A DNA stretch of 64,000 bases from assembly GCA_036388475.1 (NCBI GenBank), contig DASVRT010000077.1, positions 1-64,000 on the forward strand, given 5' to 3'. Source of the DNA: JALZHR01 sp036388475 (GTDB lineage: Bacteria > Acidobacteriota > Blastocatellia > Pyrinomonadales > Pyrinomonadaceae). The notes beneath the pieces were generated by a model that did no database searches, had not been told where the DNA came from, and was given only the letters and a program-made list of their open reading frames with translations. Positions 8,217 through 17,041 of this stretch are shown in pieces (within the stretch, counting starts at the first letter, position 1; every line of letters begins with the position of its first letter). Position numbers and translations under genes: made by a program.

Positions 8217-8642
8217 ATGGATTGGCTTTCACGACAATGGGAATCGCTCACGCTCAACCAAGTTCTGGTCTTTGGCGGGCTTTTTCTGGGGTCGCTCGCT
8301 TTCAGCTTTATAGTTCTCGGCGTCGTTATGGTCAAAATTCCCAAAGATTATTTCAGCTCGCATTATCAACAGAGTTTTATGCCGAACAGCCGTTTTCTGG
8401 TGCGCTGGGGCGCGGTTATCGCAAAAAATCTGCTCGGCGTTTTTCTGGTCATTCTCGGCGTTATTCTTTCGCTTCCGGGCGTTCCCGGTCAAGGGCTGCT
8501 GACGATTCTGCTGGGGCTGATAATGCTCGATATTCCGGGCAAGCGCCCGCTCGAAGCGCGGATAATCAAACGCCCGACGATTCTGGCGGCAATCAATAAT
8601 TTGCGCGGCAGATTTAATAAACCGCCGCTCGTGCTTGATTAA
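8217..8642 (+). CDS. Small membrane protein of the PGPGW type
   Basis: 141 residues with a first hydrophobic segment at about 17-40 (VLVFGGLFLGSLAFSFIVLGVVMV) and a second, long one at about 68-105. The second contains LPGVPGQGLLTILLGLIML followed by PGKRP, resembling the PGPGW family of putative transmembrane proteins whose function is unknown. Start and stop fit tightly between neighbours (6 bases after the upstream stop, 2 before the next start), so it is co-transcribed with the phospholipid enzyme and may be envelope-related. Confidence 0.7.
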   Translation: MDWLSRQWESLTLNQVLVFGGLFLGSLAFSFIVLGVVMVKIPKDYFSSHYQQSFMPNSRFLVRWGAVIAKNLLGVFLVILGVILSLPGVPGQGLLTILLGLIMLDIPGKRPLEARIIKRPTILAAINNLRGRFNKPPLVLD

Positions 8643-8644
8643 AT

Positions 8645-8932
8645 ATGGGGCTTTTCAGTATCTTCAAACAAAAGAAAAACGTCGATTTGGAAGCCGAGCG
8701 GCGCGAGCGTCTGCGGCAAAAAGGCAGAATCTGCGACGGCACGATTATCGACAGCGAACAGAACGCGCAGGGCGAAATCGTTTTTTACGTTTACAACGTT
8801 CACGGCGTCGATTTTGAATCTTCCGAGCTTTTGAGCGAAGAACAGTCGGCTGACCCTTTAAAATACGCGCCGGGCGCAAAAGTCGGCGTTCGCTTCGACC
8901 CGAAAAATCACGGGAATTCGATGTTGGTTTAG
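8645..8932 (+). CDS. Hypothetical 95-residue protein, DUF3592-like
   Basis: A soluble protein with a basic N-terminus (FKQKKNVDLEAERRERLRQKGR) followed by a beta-rich segment (GRICDGTIIDSEQNAQGEIVFYVYNVHGVDFESSELL) and a KVGVRFDPKNHGNS ending. This layout resembles DUF3592 domains, but without their membrane helices; the similarity is weak. It starts 2 bases after the upstream stop, so translation is probably coupled. No function is proposed. Confidence 0.65.
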   Translation: MGLFSIFKQKKNVDLEAERRERLRQKGRICDGTIIDSEQNAQGEIVFYVYNVHGVDFESSELLSEEQSADPLKYAPGAKVGVRFDPKNHGNSMLV

Positions 8933-8988
8933 TGAGCCGTGAGCGGTAAGCAGTTAGTCATTTCTTTGTTTTTCTGCTTGCCGCTTAT
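8932..8988. repeat. Heptamer hairpin before the biotin carboxylase gene
   Basis: Left arm GTGAGCC (8932), GTGAGCG (8939), GTAAGCA (8946), GTTAGTC (8953) in period 7, overlapping the stop codon of the upstream gene. The right arm at 8974-8987 pairs with 8941-8953. The array is open in the accC frame and would add 20 repeat-coded residues from an upstream ATG at 8939. Confidence 0.75.
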
Positions 8989-8998
8989 TTTCAAAAAT

Positions 8999-10513
8999 AT
9001 GTTCGAGAAAATATTAATCGCCAATCGCGGAGAAATCGCCTGTCGCGTTATTCGCGCTTGCCGCGATATGAAAATTAAAACCGTCGCCGTTTATTCGGAA
9101 GCCGATAAAAACGCGCTGCACGTGCGAATGGCGGACGAAGCTTATTTTATCGGCGCGCCGCCGTCGAACGAAAGCTACCTGCGCCGGGAAAAAATTATCG
9201 ACGTGGCGAAAAAGAGCGGCGCGCAAGCCGTTCATCCGGGCTACGGTTTTTTATCGGAAAACGCCGAGTTTGTCCGTCAGGTAAATGCCGAGGGGATAAA
9301 ATTTATCGGACCTTCGCCCGACGCGATGGACGCGATGGGCGGCAAAATCTCGGCGCGAAAAATCGCGATCGAAGCGGGCGTGCCGGTCGTGCCCGGCACG
9401 GTCGAGCCGCTGCAATCGGCGGAAGAAGCGGTGGAAGTTGCGAAAAGTTTCGGCTTGCCCGTGATGCTTAAAGCCTCGGCGGGCGGCGGCGGCAAAGGAA
9501 TGCGCTTTGTCGAAAACGAAGCGGATTTGAAATCCGCGCTGGAAACCGCGCAGAGCGAGGCGATGGCGGCGTTCGGCGACGCGAGCGTCTATGTCGAAAA
9601 AGCGATTGTTCGACCGCGTCACATCGAGATTCAGATTTTTTCCGACACGCACGGCAATCACGTCCATCTCGGCGAGCGCGAATGCTCGATTCAGCGCCGC
9701 CACCAGAAAGTTATCGAAGAATGTCCTTCGCCGATTAACGATGCGAATTTGCGGCGTAAAATGGGCGAATGCGCCGTGAAAGTGGCGCAGGCGGTGAATT
9801 ACGTCGGCGCGGGAACGGTCGAGTTTTTAGTTTCGGACGAGACGCGCGAGTTTTATTTTCTGGAAATGAACACGCGCCTGCAAGTCGAGCATCCGGTGAC
9901 GGAATTAGTTACCGGAATCGACCTCGTGCGCGAGCAGATTCGCGTGGCGTGGGGCGAGCCGCTTTCGTTTAAACAGGAAGACGTGACCTGGAACGGGCAC
10001 GCCATCGAGTGCCGAGTTTACGCCGAAGACCCGGAAAATAATTTTCTGCCTTCGCCCGGCAGAATCAATCGCCTGCGCGTGCCGCACGGAAACGGCGTGC
10101 GTGACGACGGCGGCGTTTACGAAGGCGCGGAAGTTTCGATTTATTACGACCCGATGATTTCCAAATTCGCCGCCTACGGCAAAAACCGCGAAGAAGCGAT
10201 TAACCGTCTGCGCCGCGCTTTAGAGGAATACGAGGTCGGCGGCATCAAAACGACTTTGCCGTTTTTTCGCGAGATTGTTTCGGACAGGGAATTTATCGAG
10301 GGAAATCTCGACACCGCTTTTATTTCGCGCTGGCAGGAAAGGCGCGCTGCGACGGAAGCGACGGAAATTGAAAAAGATATGGCTCTGATTGCCGCCGCGC
10401 TCGCTTATTCGGATAAGCAGAAAGCGGTTTCAAAGCAGGCAGACGGAAATTTGCCGGGCGCGAGCCGCTGGGTGATGGCGGGCAGAACGGCAATGCTGAC
10501 CAGCCGTTTATAA
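8999..10513 (+). CDS. accC: Biotin carboxylase (acyl-CoA carboxylase subunit)
   Basis: 504 residues from ATG 8999 (MFEKILIANRGEIACRVIRAC). It carboxylates biotin on a carrier protein with ATP and bicarbonate. ATP-grasp glycine loop KASAGGGGKGMRF, the ECSIQRRHQKVIEE catalytic segment and EMNTRLQVEHPVTE with the active-site Arg are intact. It is about 55 residues longer than E. coli AccC, the extra residues forming an Ala-rich C-terminal extension without a biotinyl-Lys motif. No carrier or carboxyltransferase gene is adjacent, so it may serve an acetyl- or propionyl-CoA carboxylase encoded elsewhere. A small protein with a good ribosome site follows. Confidence 0.93.
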   Translation: MFEKILIANRGEIACRVIRACRDMKIKTVAVYSEADKNALHVRMADEAYFIGAPPSNESYLRREKIIDVAKKSGAQAVHPGYGFLSENAEFVRQVNAEGIKFIGPSPDAMDAMGGKISARKIAIEAGVPVVPGTVEPLQSAEEAVEVAKSFGLPVMLKASAGGGGKGMRFVENEADLKSALETAQSEAMAAFGDASVYVEKAIVRPRHIEIQIFSDTHGNHVHLGERECSIQRRHQKVIEECPSPINDANLRRKMGECAVKVAQAVNYVGAGTVEFLVSDETREFYFLEMNTRLQVEHPVTELVTGIDLVREQIRVAWGEPLSFKQEDVTWNGHAIECRVYAEDPENNFLPSPGRINRLRVPHGNGVRDDGGVYEGAEVSIYYDPMISKFAAYGKNREEAINRLRRALEEYEVGGIKTTLPFFREIVSDREFIEGNLDTAFISRWQERRAATEATEIEKDMALIAAALAYSDKQKAVSKQADGNLPGASRWVMAGRTAMLTSRL

Positions 10514-10538
10514 TAATTTTTTTTGAGAGGAATAAAAA

Positions 10539-10748
10539 ATGGAAGAATTTTTGACGCAGTTGATGGGCAAGAGAATCGATATTTCGTGCGGCTCGACCGC
10601 CGTTGTGCGCGGCGACGTGATGGCGGTGAAAGACGGCGTGCTTTATTTAAGAGACGAGGACGAGAGAGTGGCTTATGTCGCGATTGAAAAAGTCGCGATT
10701 GTGTGGGAAGTAAAGGAGCATCAAACCCGCCCGGGATTTATGGGCTGA
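10539..10748 (+). CDS. Small beta-barrel-like protein, 69 residues (MM0924-like)
   Basis: Preceded by a strong Shine-Dalgarno (GAGAGGAAT, 7-8 bases before ATG). The sequence alternates short strands (KRIDISCGSTAVVRGDVMAV, DGVLYLRDED, RVAYVAIEKVAIVWEV), suggesting an SH3/Sm-like barrel. I recall similar small proteins being labelled MM0924 family, but am not certain. It sits 25 bases behind the biotin carboxylase gene and ahead of a bidirectional terminator, so it closes the transcription unit. Function unknown. Confidence 0.7.
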   Translation: MEEFLTQLMGKRIDISCGSTAVVRGDVMAVKDGVLYLRDEDERVAYVAIEKVAIVWEVKEHQTRPGFMG

Positions 10749-10774
10749 GATTTCCGCGCCGGCATCTGCCTTTG

Positions 10775-10822
10775 AAAATAGAAAAGCGAGTTGTCGATTA
10801 AAACAACTCGCTTTTCTATTTT
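10775..10822. terminator. Bidirectional rho-independent terminator
   Basis: A perfect 20-bp inverted repeat (10775-10794 with 10803-10822) with A-rich left flank and T-rich right flank, loop CGATTAAA. It separates two convergent genes and can serve both. Confidence 0.9.
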
Positions 10823-10838
10823 TTGAATTTAGAAATTT

Positions 10839-11525
10839 TTAGTTGGTTTTAACCGGCAGACGGCGAAAGCCGACGATTCGTTTTCCCCAGTAACCGGCGA
10901 AAGGCGAATAGGTGATGCCTTTGCTCGAAGAAGCGTGATAAAACCCGTTGGCGTCGGCGACGATGCCCATATGTCCGAGCCCGTTAAAAAATACGAGCGT
11001 TCCGAATTTAAATTTTTCTTCTTCCGCGACCGGCTCGGAACCCGCCCAGAGACTGCGCGCGCTGGTGCGCTCAAACGAAAAACCCGCATCTCTGAAAACG
11101 CTCCAGACAAAACCGGAACAATCGTAAGTGTTCGGTCCTTCCGTTCCGTAAACGTAACGGATGCCGAGCTTGGACTGAATCGACTGCTGCATTTTCTGGC
11201 TGAAAGACGGGCTGTAAACAAGGCTGCTGGCGAGATTTCCGACAGCCGGATTAACGGGTCTCGAATCGACGGTTTTTTTGACGAGCTGCGGTTGCGGCGG
11301 CTGGGAAGGAGTCTGGCTGGCGACGACGATTTTATTGGTTAAAGTCGGTCGCTGCATAACGTTTGACTGGGTCGTTTGCGAAGGCTTCGGTGTGGTTTTG
11401 CTCGCGTCCGGAACGCCGGGAACAATGCGCGGTCTTGAATAAACCTGCGCGTCGGCGACATTTGAAAACATAAAAAGAGCGGCGCAAAATAGAAATACAC
11501 ACGAAGGTTTCTTCCAAATCATCAA
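10839..11525 (-). CDS. NlpC/P60 family secreted cysteine peptidase
   Basis: 228 residues with a signal peptide (about 1-26, ending VADA-Q), a low-complexity Pro/Gln/Thr-rich spacer at about 30-95, and a C-terminal NlpC/P60 domain. The catalytic Cys is C136 in NTYDCSGFVW, His is H185 in GLGHMGIV, and H197 in FYHASS is the third polar residue. The family cuts the gamma-D-Glu to diaminopimelate or neighbouring bonds of peptidoglycan peptides, so a role in cell-wall turnover is likely. The long spacer could thread to the wall. An alternative start at Met2 changes nothing. Confidence 0.9.
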   Translation of the reverse strand: MMIWKKPSCVFLFCAALFMFSNVADAQVYSRPRIVPGVPDASKTTPKPSQTTQSNVMQRPTLTNKIVVASQTPSQPPQPQLVKKTVDSRPVNPAVGNLASSLVYSPSFSQKMQQSIQSKLGIRYVYGTEGPNTYDCSGFVWSVFRDAGFSFERTSARSLWAGSEPVAEEEKFKFGTLVFFNGLGHMGIVADANGFYHASSSKGITYSPFAGYWGKRIVGFRRLPVKTN

Positions 11526-12072
11526 TAATAACTCCAGTTTTTTAATTTTTGTTTAGACTCTTGGAGAGTTTTTTGCGAACAAGGGGAAGTTCGCGTGTCA
11601 CACAACTAAAACCGTCTGGTTTTGTAAATTCGCTGAATTTGGTATTTAAAATTCGGTTGCGAAACCCTGCTTATTTTTGGAATTGCTTGAATGGTTTTAG
11701 TAAATGACTTAATAAGTTTCACCCAAACGCGGGCGAAATGCAAATGCTAAAATCATTTTACCTTAAAAAGGCGGTCGTCGGGCAAGAGTTTTGTTTGAAC
11801 CGGGGCGTCCGAATAACCGACGGACATTCGGTTGCAGACATTCTCTATTAAGAAAAACGATTAATTCGGAGACTTTTGCAGAAAATTTGAAATGCCCGAA
11901 AAAATATTGACTTTTCCTGTGCAAAGTATATATATTTACGTATTTTCAGGTTTACCGATTTGGATTACTTTACTGTCCCGAAGGAAAGTTTCGTTAAAAA
12001 TCTTCCTGTAAATAAACCGCCCATCTTTTTACCGTCCGATATAAAACTTGAACCTATAAACGGAGCTGCAAA
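11526..12072. other. Intergenic region without a gene (547 bp)
   Basis: AT-rich spacer between divergent genes. I find no convincing ORF, tRNA or known riboswitch. It contains the promoter candidate at 11907-11936 for the propeller/FG-GAP gene and, presumably, the promoter for the NlpC gene nearer 11526. Confidence 0.6.
11907..11936 (+). promoter_or_regulatory. Candidate sigma70-type promoter
   Basis: TTGACT at 11907-11912 and TATATA/TATATT around 11929-11936 with 16-18 base spacing, about 135 bases ahead of the ATG at 12073. Predicted from consensus only. Confidence 0.4.
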
Positions 12073-14035
12073 ATGGATAACTGTCTTCAATCGAAAAAGA
12101 TGAGAGCTTTCGCCGTCAGATTTTCAATCGCCTGCTCGCTGGTTGCTTTTTCAACCGGCATTTTCGCCTACTTAAAATACGATGCGCCCGCGACGAGTGC
12201 TCGAATCGAATCTGCTGACCGCGCATCGAGCGTGCCGGTCGCCGACGATATGCCGATACTTTTTAACCGCTCTCTGGACATTTTTAAAATCAGCGTGGAC
12301 GGAGCCACCGAACAACGACTGACGCAAACGCCGGAAGTGGAAAGTTTTGCCCGGTGGTCGCCGAACGGTCGAAAAATTGCCTATATCAAGTCTGTTATCG
12401 GCGGGGTAAACCAGATTTGGGTAATGAACGCGGACGGAAGTAATCAAACTCTTATTTCCGAGCCGGACGTCGCCAGCGCTCAGCAATATTGGTCGCCGGA
12501 CGGACAGAAAATTCTCTATGTCCGGGCGGAAGTCGGCGGCACAGACCAGATCTGGACGATGAACCCGGACGGCAGCAACAAAACCCGTATTACCAATAGC
12601 CCCTTCAATGACCATCTTCCCGTGTGGTCGCCGGACGGCAGCAAAATCGCCTACGGACGCTGCAGCGCCGATTATCTCAGCTGCGATATTGTCGTGATGA
12701 ATGCGAACGGCACGGAACAAAACAATCTCACTACTAACAATATGGGCGACGACGATCATCCGCTATGGACGGCGGACGGCAGTAAAATCGTTTACAACGC
12801 CCAAAACTCGTCTAATGATTACAATGCGTTTGTGGTGAATGCCGATGGCACCGATCAAGTGCCGCTGACCAATGCGGCGGCTCCGCAGTTTTTCCAGACA
12901 TTCCACGTTTCGCCGCTCGGAAATAAAATTCTTTTGCAATCAATCGGCGGCGGAATAGACACTTTTGAGGTCGCCACCGTCGGAATAGACGGAAATAATT
13001 TATTGAGCCTGACGATAAATAATGTTTACGATGCGGTCGGAAGGTTTTCGCCTGACGGTTCTAAAATCTCTTTCACCAGCCGGCGCGATACGGCAACCGG
13101 CGAACTCTATGTGATGAACGCCGACGGCAACAACGTTGTTCGATTGACTAATAATACTACCTCCGAGGCTATCTCCGATTGGCGAGGAGCGGCTGCGCCG
13201 ACGCGCGCCGTTTGACTTTGACGGCGACGGGAAAGCCGATTTATCGGTCTTTCGCCCGAACGGAGGAAATTGGTATATCGGCAGCAGCTCAAACGGTTCG
13301 CTGATTGCCGTGCAATTCGGCGCATCGGGAGATTTAATCGCGCCGGCGGATTTCGACGGCGACGGCAAAACCGATATTTCCGTGTTTCGCCCGACGGACG
13401 GCGGCTGGTATCGTTTGAATTCATCAAACAACACTTTCGCGGCATCACAGTTCGGCACTTCGGGAGATTTGCCCGTGCCCGGCGATTTCGACGGCGACCA
13501 GAAAGCCGATATTTCGGTCTTTCGTCCAACGGCAGGAAGCTGGTATCGAATTAACAGCTCCAATCAGCAATTCGTTGCCGCACAATTCGGAATTGCGGAA
13601 GACAAACCTTTAATCGGAGATTTCGACGGCGACGGGAAATCCGATTTAGCCGTTTTCCGACCGTCGAACGGCACCTGGTATCGCCTCAACAGCGCTACCG
13701 ATTCATTTTCGGCAGGTCAATTCGGCATCGCCGAAGACAAGCCCGTCGCGGCGGATTACGACGGCGACGAGAAAACGGATTTAGCCGTCTATCGCCCGTC
13801 AAACGGCTTTTGGTATCGCATCAACAGCGGAAACGGGTCGTTTATATATACGCAGTTCGGCGTCGCGGAAGACAAGCCTGCGCCCGCCGATTTTGACGGC
13901 GACGGAAAAGCCGATTTGGTCGTGTTCAGACCGTCGGCGGGAACGTGGTATCTGCTGCGTTCGGCATCGGGCTTTACCGGCGCGCAGTTTGGCGCGAGCG
14001 GCGATATTCCGGTACCGAATGCTTTTGTCAGATAA
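12073..14035 (+). pseudogene. TolB-like beta-propeller plus FG-GAP/VCBS repeat surface protein, split by a frameshift near 13200
   Basis: The first frame (12073-13215, 380 residues) has a signal/anchor near residues 10-35 and at least five PD40 blades (WSPNGRKIAYIK, WSPDGQKILYVR, WSPDGSKIAYGR, WTADGSKIVYNA, FSPDGSKISFTS). It ends at 13215. The next frame reads on from about 13205 as six FG-GAP/VCBS repeats of ~46 residues (DFDGDGKxDxxVFRPxxGxWY) to 14035. Propeller followed by FG-GAP is a common extracellular layout; joined protein would be about 650 residues. A two-base (GC) loss in the run GCGCGC at 13202-13207, or one extra base, explains the break. Good ribosome site (CGGAG). Probably secreted; binding role unknown. 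Confidence 0.75.
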
Positions 14036-14053
14036 AATGTAGGCGTTAAATTA

Positions 14054-14092
14054 CGAAAAAGACCTGAAAAATAATTTTTCAGGTCTTTTTCG
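14054..14092 (+). terminator. Rho-independent terminator after the FG-GAP gene
   Basis: A perfect 17-bp inverted repeat (14054-14070 and 14076-14092, core AAAAAGACCTGAAAA) with an ATAAT loop and T run, 18 bases after the stop. Confidence 0.9.
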
Positions 14093-14165
14093 TTTTCGGC
14101 GTTAAAATATTCAAATTAAAATCGAACGGAAAAATGCCGGAAACCGGGAGATTTCCCTGCCTGGT

Positions 14166-14197
14166 CGGGTCTTTCTCTTTTCTTTAAGAAAGACCCG
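14166..14197. repeat. Stem-loop in the 14.1-14.35 kb spacer
   Basis: CGGGTCTTTCT at 14166-14176 pairs with AGAAAGACCCG at 14187-14197. The rest of the 320-bp gap (14036-14355) shows only the two flanking terminators. Confidence 0.55.
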
Positions 14198-14295
14198 CGC
14201 CCGTTGCCTTCCCCGCCTTCAGTCCGTCCGATTGTTTTGAATACTAAGCTATAGTTTCAATCGAAAAAGACTTCCGCAAAATTTTGAAAAAAAAT

Positions 14296-14325
14296 TGCGC
14301 CGCCTGCAAAATTACAAGCGGCGCA
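14296..14325 (-). terminator. Rho-independent terminator of the ErpA-like gene
   Basis: On the minus strand an 8-bp GC-rich stem (14318-14325 with 14296-14303, TGCGCCGC) is followed by a T8 run, 31 bases past the erpA-like stop. Confidence 0.85.
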
Positions 14326-14355
14326 TCTCAAATGTTTATAAAAGCCGTTTAAATT

Positions 14356-14712
14356 TTAAGCTGAAAATGAAGTTCCGCAGCCGCAGCCGCCGGTTGCGTT
14401 CGGATTTTCAAACGTAAAGCCCGAACCCATCATATTCGAGGTGTAGTCAACCGTAATCCCGTTCAGATACTGCGCGGAAAACATATCGACGAAAAGCTTG
14501 ACGCCGTGCTGGTCAACGATAAAATCGCCGTTGCGCGATTCTTCTTCGATATTCAGGCTGTATTGAAAGCCCGAGCATCCGCCCGGAACGACGCGCACGC
14601 GAAGCCCCGCCGTTTCCGGCAAATCCTCTTCGCCCGCCAAAAACTTTTTGATTTCCACCGCCGCATTGGCGGTTAAGTTAATTTCAACTGTCGGTGCAGC
14701 AACTGCTGACAT
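14356..14712 (-). CDS. erpA: A-type iron-sulfur carrier (ErpA/IscA-like, HesB family)
   Basis: 118 residues. The three cluster-ligand cysteines are present: C46 in VPGGCSGFQY, and C110 and C112 in GGCGCG. The protein receives Fe-S clusters and passes them to apo-enzymes. The symbol erpA rather than iscA is chosen from the ErpA-like core and lack of isc neighbours, and is not certain. A clear ribosome site (GGAG) precedes the ATG. Upstream on the same strand are a membrane protein and mrp, another Fe-S maturation factor, so this segment may be a small Fe-S assembly neighbourhood. Confidence 0.9.
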   Translation of the reverse strand: MSAVAAPTVEINLTANAAVEIKKFLAGEEDLPETAGLRVRVVPGGCSGFQYSLNIEEESRNGDFIVDQHGVKLFVDMFSAQYLNGITVDYTSNMMGSGFTFENPNATGGCGCGTSFSA

Positions 14713-14809
14713 CTGTTTTATTTCTCCTTTATCAAAACTTTAGATTCAATTGAAAATGAATCTTTACATTAATTTCAATTTTACTTTGGTCTCGTTAAAA
14801 TCACAAGTA

Positions 14810-15259
14810 TTAGAGTTGGTCATTCAAATAAAAGTTGACCAGAAAAAGCAAAACGACATTCAAAACGCCGCCCGCAATCGAAAACAGCCAGATATACCAG
14901 CGCTTCAGCGAATGAGCTTGATAGCTATAGCTCGCCATCATTTCCGATTGCAGATTATTTTCTTCGAGGTCGGGAAATTTTATCCGGCACAACGCATAAA
15001 TTATGAAAAAGCCCAGCGCCAGAGGAAAAAAAAGAATGCCGATTCCGACCTTGTTGCTGGCGTCGAACAGCTGTCTGTAGCGCTCGTTGACGAATTCGTG
15101 AAAAAAGAAAACGCAGAGCCAGAGAACCGCATTCAGGGCAATGCAAATCCATAGAAAACGAAATAAATTTGTTTTATTCGATAAACTGTCGATAAGCTCG
15201 GTAAAACCGGCATCGAATTTTTCGTTAACTATTTCGTCCTTTTTCGTTTCCCGGAACAT
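14810..15259 (-). CDS. Hypothetical membrane protein, three to four segments
   Basis: 149 residues, no family recognised. A charged N-terminus of about 30 residues is followed by hydrophobic segments at about 33-52 (FLWICIALNAVLWLCVFFF), 70-92 (VGIGILFFPLALGFFIIYAL) and 122-146 (WLFSIAGGVLNVVLLFLVNFYL). It begins 2 bases after the mrp stop, so it is almost certainly co-translated with mrp, but no link to Fe-S metabolism can be read from the sequence. Confidence 0.75.
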   Translation of the reverse strand: MFRETKKDEIVNEKFDAGFTELIDSLSNKTNLFRFLWICIALNAVLWLCVFFFHEFVNERYRQLFDASNKVGIGILFFPLALGFFIIYALCRIKFPDLEENNLQSEMMASYSYQAHSLKRWYIWLFSIAGGVLNVVLLFLVNFYLNDQL

Positions 15260-15261
15260 TT

Positions 15262-16347
15262 CTATTTTGCTTTCGATAAAATAACCAGTTCCGGTTTCAT
15301 CGCTTCGATGGAAACCTGACGCGCGACTTCTTCGGCAACTTTTCTGAAAGCCATCGCCTGCAACGAAGCCGGCTCGGAAATGACGACCGGAATGCCCTTG
15401 TCGCCGCTTTCGCGGACTTCCATTCCGAGCGGGACTTCGCCCAGAAACGGAACGCCGTGTTCGTCCGCCAATTTTCTGCCGCCGCCTTCGCCGAAAATGT
15501 TGTAGCGTTTATCGGGCATATCGGGCGGCACGAAATACGACATATTTTCGATGACGCCGAGTACCGGCACGGCGACCTGCTCGAACATTTTCAGAGCGCG
15601 CAAAACGTCGGCAATCGAGACATTCTGCGGCGTCGTGACCAGCACCGCGCCCTGCACCGGAACAAGCTGCGCCAGCGATAATTGCACATCGCCCGTTCCC
15701 GGCGGCATATCGACGATTAAATAATCGAGCTCGCCCCAATTTACATCGGATAAAAATTGACGCACGATGCCGTGCAGCATCGGACCGCGCAGAATCATCG
15801 GCTTGTCGGGCGGCGCGAGCACCGCCATCGAAATCATTTTGACGCCGTGCGCCTTGATTGGAAGCAGTTGATTCATCGCGACCTGCGGCTGCGCGTCGGC
15901 GACGCCGAGCATCAGCGGCACGTTCGGACCATAAACGTCGGCGTCCATCAAACCGACTTTCGCGCCGTCCAGCGCCAGCGAAACCGCCAGATTGACCGCG
16001 ACCGTCGATTTGCCGACGCCGCCTTTGCCTGATGAAACGGCGATAATATTTTTCACGCCCGGCACGGCGATGTTGTTAGCGATGCCGCGACCTTTCGGCA
16101 CTTCGGCGTCCATCGTCACATTGACAGCCGAAACGCCTGCCAGAGCGGAAACGAGTTCGCGCGCGGCGGTTTCCATTTCCTCTTTGACCGGACACGCCGG
16201 CGTCGTCAGGACAATGCGAAAAGAAACCGCGCCGCCGTTTATCGTTAAATCGCGGATGAATCCGAGCGTCACGATATCCTTGCGTAAATCCGGGTCGATA
16301 ATTTGTTTTAAAGCGTCTAAAACTAGTTGTTCTGTTACTTGGCTCAT
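15262..16347 (-). CDS. mrp: Mrp/NBP35 family ATPase, iron-sulfur carrier (ApbC)
   Basis: 361 residues: a MIP18/DUF59 domain at 1-90 with a conserved TTPACPVKEEM, then a deviant Walker A (GKGGVGKST, residues 107-115), switch motif DADVYGPNVPLM and Walker B-like DYLIVDMPPGTGD. Mrp proteins bind and transfer Fe-S clusters. Here the segment where the usual C-x2-C cluster ligands sit, after IENMSYF, reads VPPDMPDKRYNIFG with no cysteine; see findings. Divergent from the uracil-DNA glycosylase gene with a 64-base gap. Confidence 0.93.
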   Translation of the reverse strand: MSQVTEQLVLDALKQIIDPDLRKDIVTLGFIRDLTINGGAVSFRIVLTTPACPVKEEMETAARELVSALAGVSAVNVTMDAEVPKGRGIANNIAVPGVKNIIAVSSGKGGVGKSTVAVNLAVSLALDGAKVGLMDADVYGPNVPLMLGVADAQPQVAMNQLLPIKAHGVKMISMAVLAPPDKPMILRGPMLHGIVRQFLSDVNWGELDYLIVDMPPGTGDVQLSLAQLVPVQGAVLVTTPQNVSIADVLRALKMFEQVAVPVLGVIENMSYFVPPDMPDKRYNIFGEGGGRKLADEHGVPFLGEVPLGMEVRESGDKGIPVVISEPASLQAMAFRKVAEEVARQVSIEAMKPELVILSKAK

Positions 16348-16411
16348 ATAAGTTTACGATTGAAAAATTAATTGATAGGATAACTTTTCATTTTACATAA
16401 TTAGATGCAAA

Positions 16412-17023
16412 ATGCATTACCGGATAAACGAAAAATTTCACAAACTTTGCGCGGAAGCGCAAAATTGCCGGAAATGTCCCGACTTGACCGAGCGCACCGC
16501 CGTTTTGAGCGAATTGAACGGCAATCTCGCGCCGAAAGTTTTCTTTCTCGCCGAAGCGCCGGGCAGGCAGGGCGGAAACCGGACGCGGAAGCCTTTTTCG
16601 GGCGATAAATCGGGCGCGAATTTTCAAGTTCTGCTCGATTCAATCAAGCTCCGGCGCGAGGAGATTTTTATCACCAATTCCGCTTTGTGCAACCCGCACA
16701 CGGCGCGCGGCGCGAACCGGAAACCGACGAAAACGGAAATCAAAAACTGTTCGGATTTTCTGCAAAAAACCCTCGAAATCATCAATCCGAAAATAATTGT
16801 GACGCTCGGCGGCGTAGCGCTTGAGGCTTTGAAACTTATTGAGTATCATCAATTTACGCTGAAGCTGAACGCGGCGAAAATCTTACGCTGGAATGAAAGA
16901 ATTTTGCTGCCGCTGTATCATCCGAGTCCGCAGGTTATCGCTTCGCACCGCCGAATGCCCGAGCAGCTCGCCGATTTCAAAGTTTTAGCCGGAGCGATTG
17001 AAAAAGTCTCATCATTTGTCTAA
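16412..17023 (+). CDS. Uracil-DNA glycosylase, Fe-S family 4-like
   Basis: 203 residues. Motif A is LAEAPGRQGG, the GEAPG-type uracil pocket of family 4 enzymes; the terminal motif is YHPSPQVIASHRRM. Four cysteines are placed as in the 4Fe-4S glycosylases: C19-x2-C22 near the N-terminus, then C93 (ALCNPHTARGANRKPT) and C113 (KNCSDFL). The enzyme removes uracil from DNA to begin base excision repair. The HPSP ending shares features with family 5, so the exact subfamily is open. Divergent neighbour mrp could help mature its cluster, which is inference. Confidence 0.85.
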   Translation: MHYRINEKFHKLCAEAQNCRKCPDLTERTAVLSELNGNLAPKVFFLAEAPGRQGGNRTRKPFSGDKSGANFQVLLDSIKLRREEIFITNSALCNPHTARGANRKPTKTEIKNCSDFLQKTLEIINPKIIVTLGGVALEALKLIEYHQFTLKLNAAKILRWNERILLPLYHPSPQVIASHRRMPEQLADFKVLAGAIEKVSSFV

Positions 17024-17041
17024 AGAGCAAGGGGAAGTTTT

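Noticed and set aside
8999..10513. Pyruvate carboxylase subunit A
   Set aside because: The sequence fits biotin carboxylases generally; with no carboxyltransferase neighbour, a more specific name is not supported.
11526..12072. Riboswitch or structured RNA in the 547-bp gap
   Set aside because: I could not match any known riboswitch core; only a promoter candidate is supported.
13211..14020. Regular ~138-bp repeats as a DNA repeat array
   Set aside because: They are protein FG-GAP/VCBS repeats; the conservation is at the amino-acid level.
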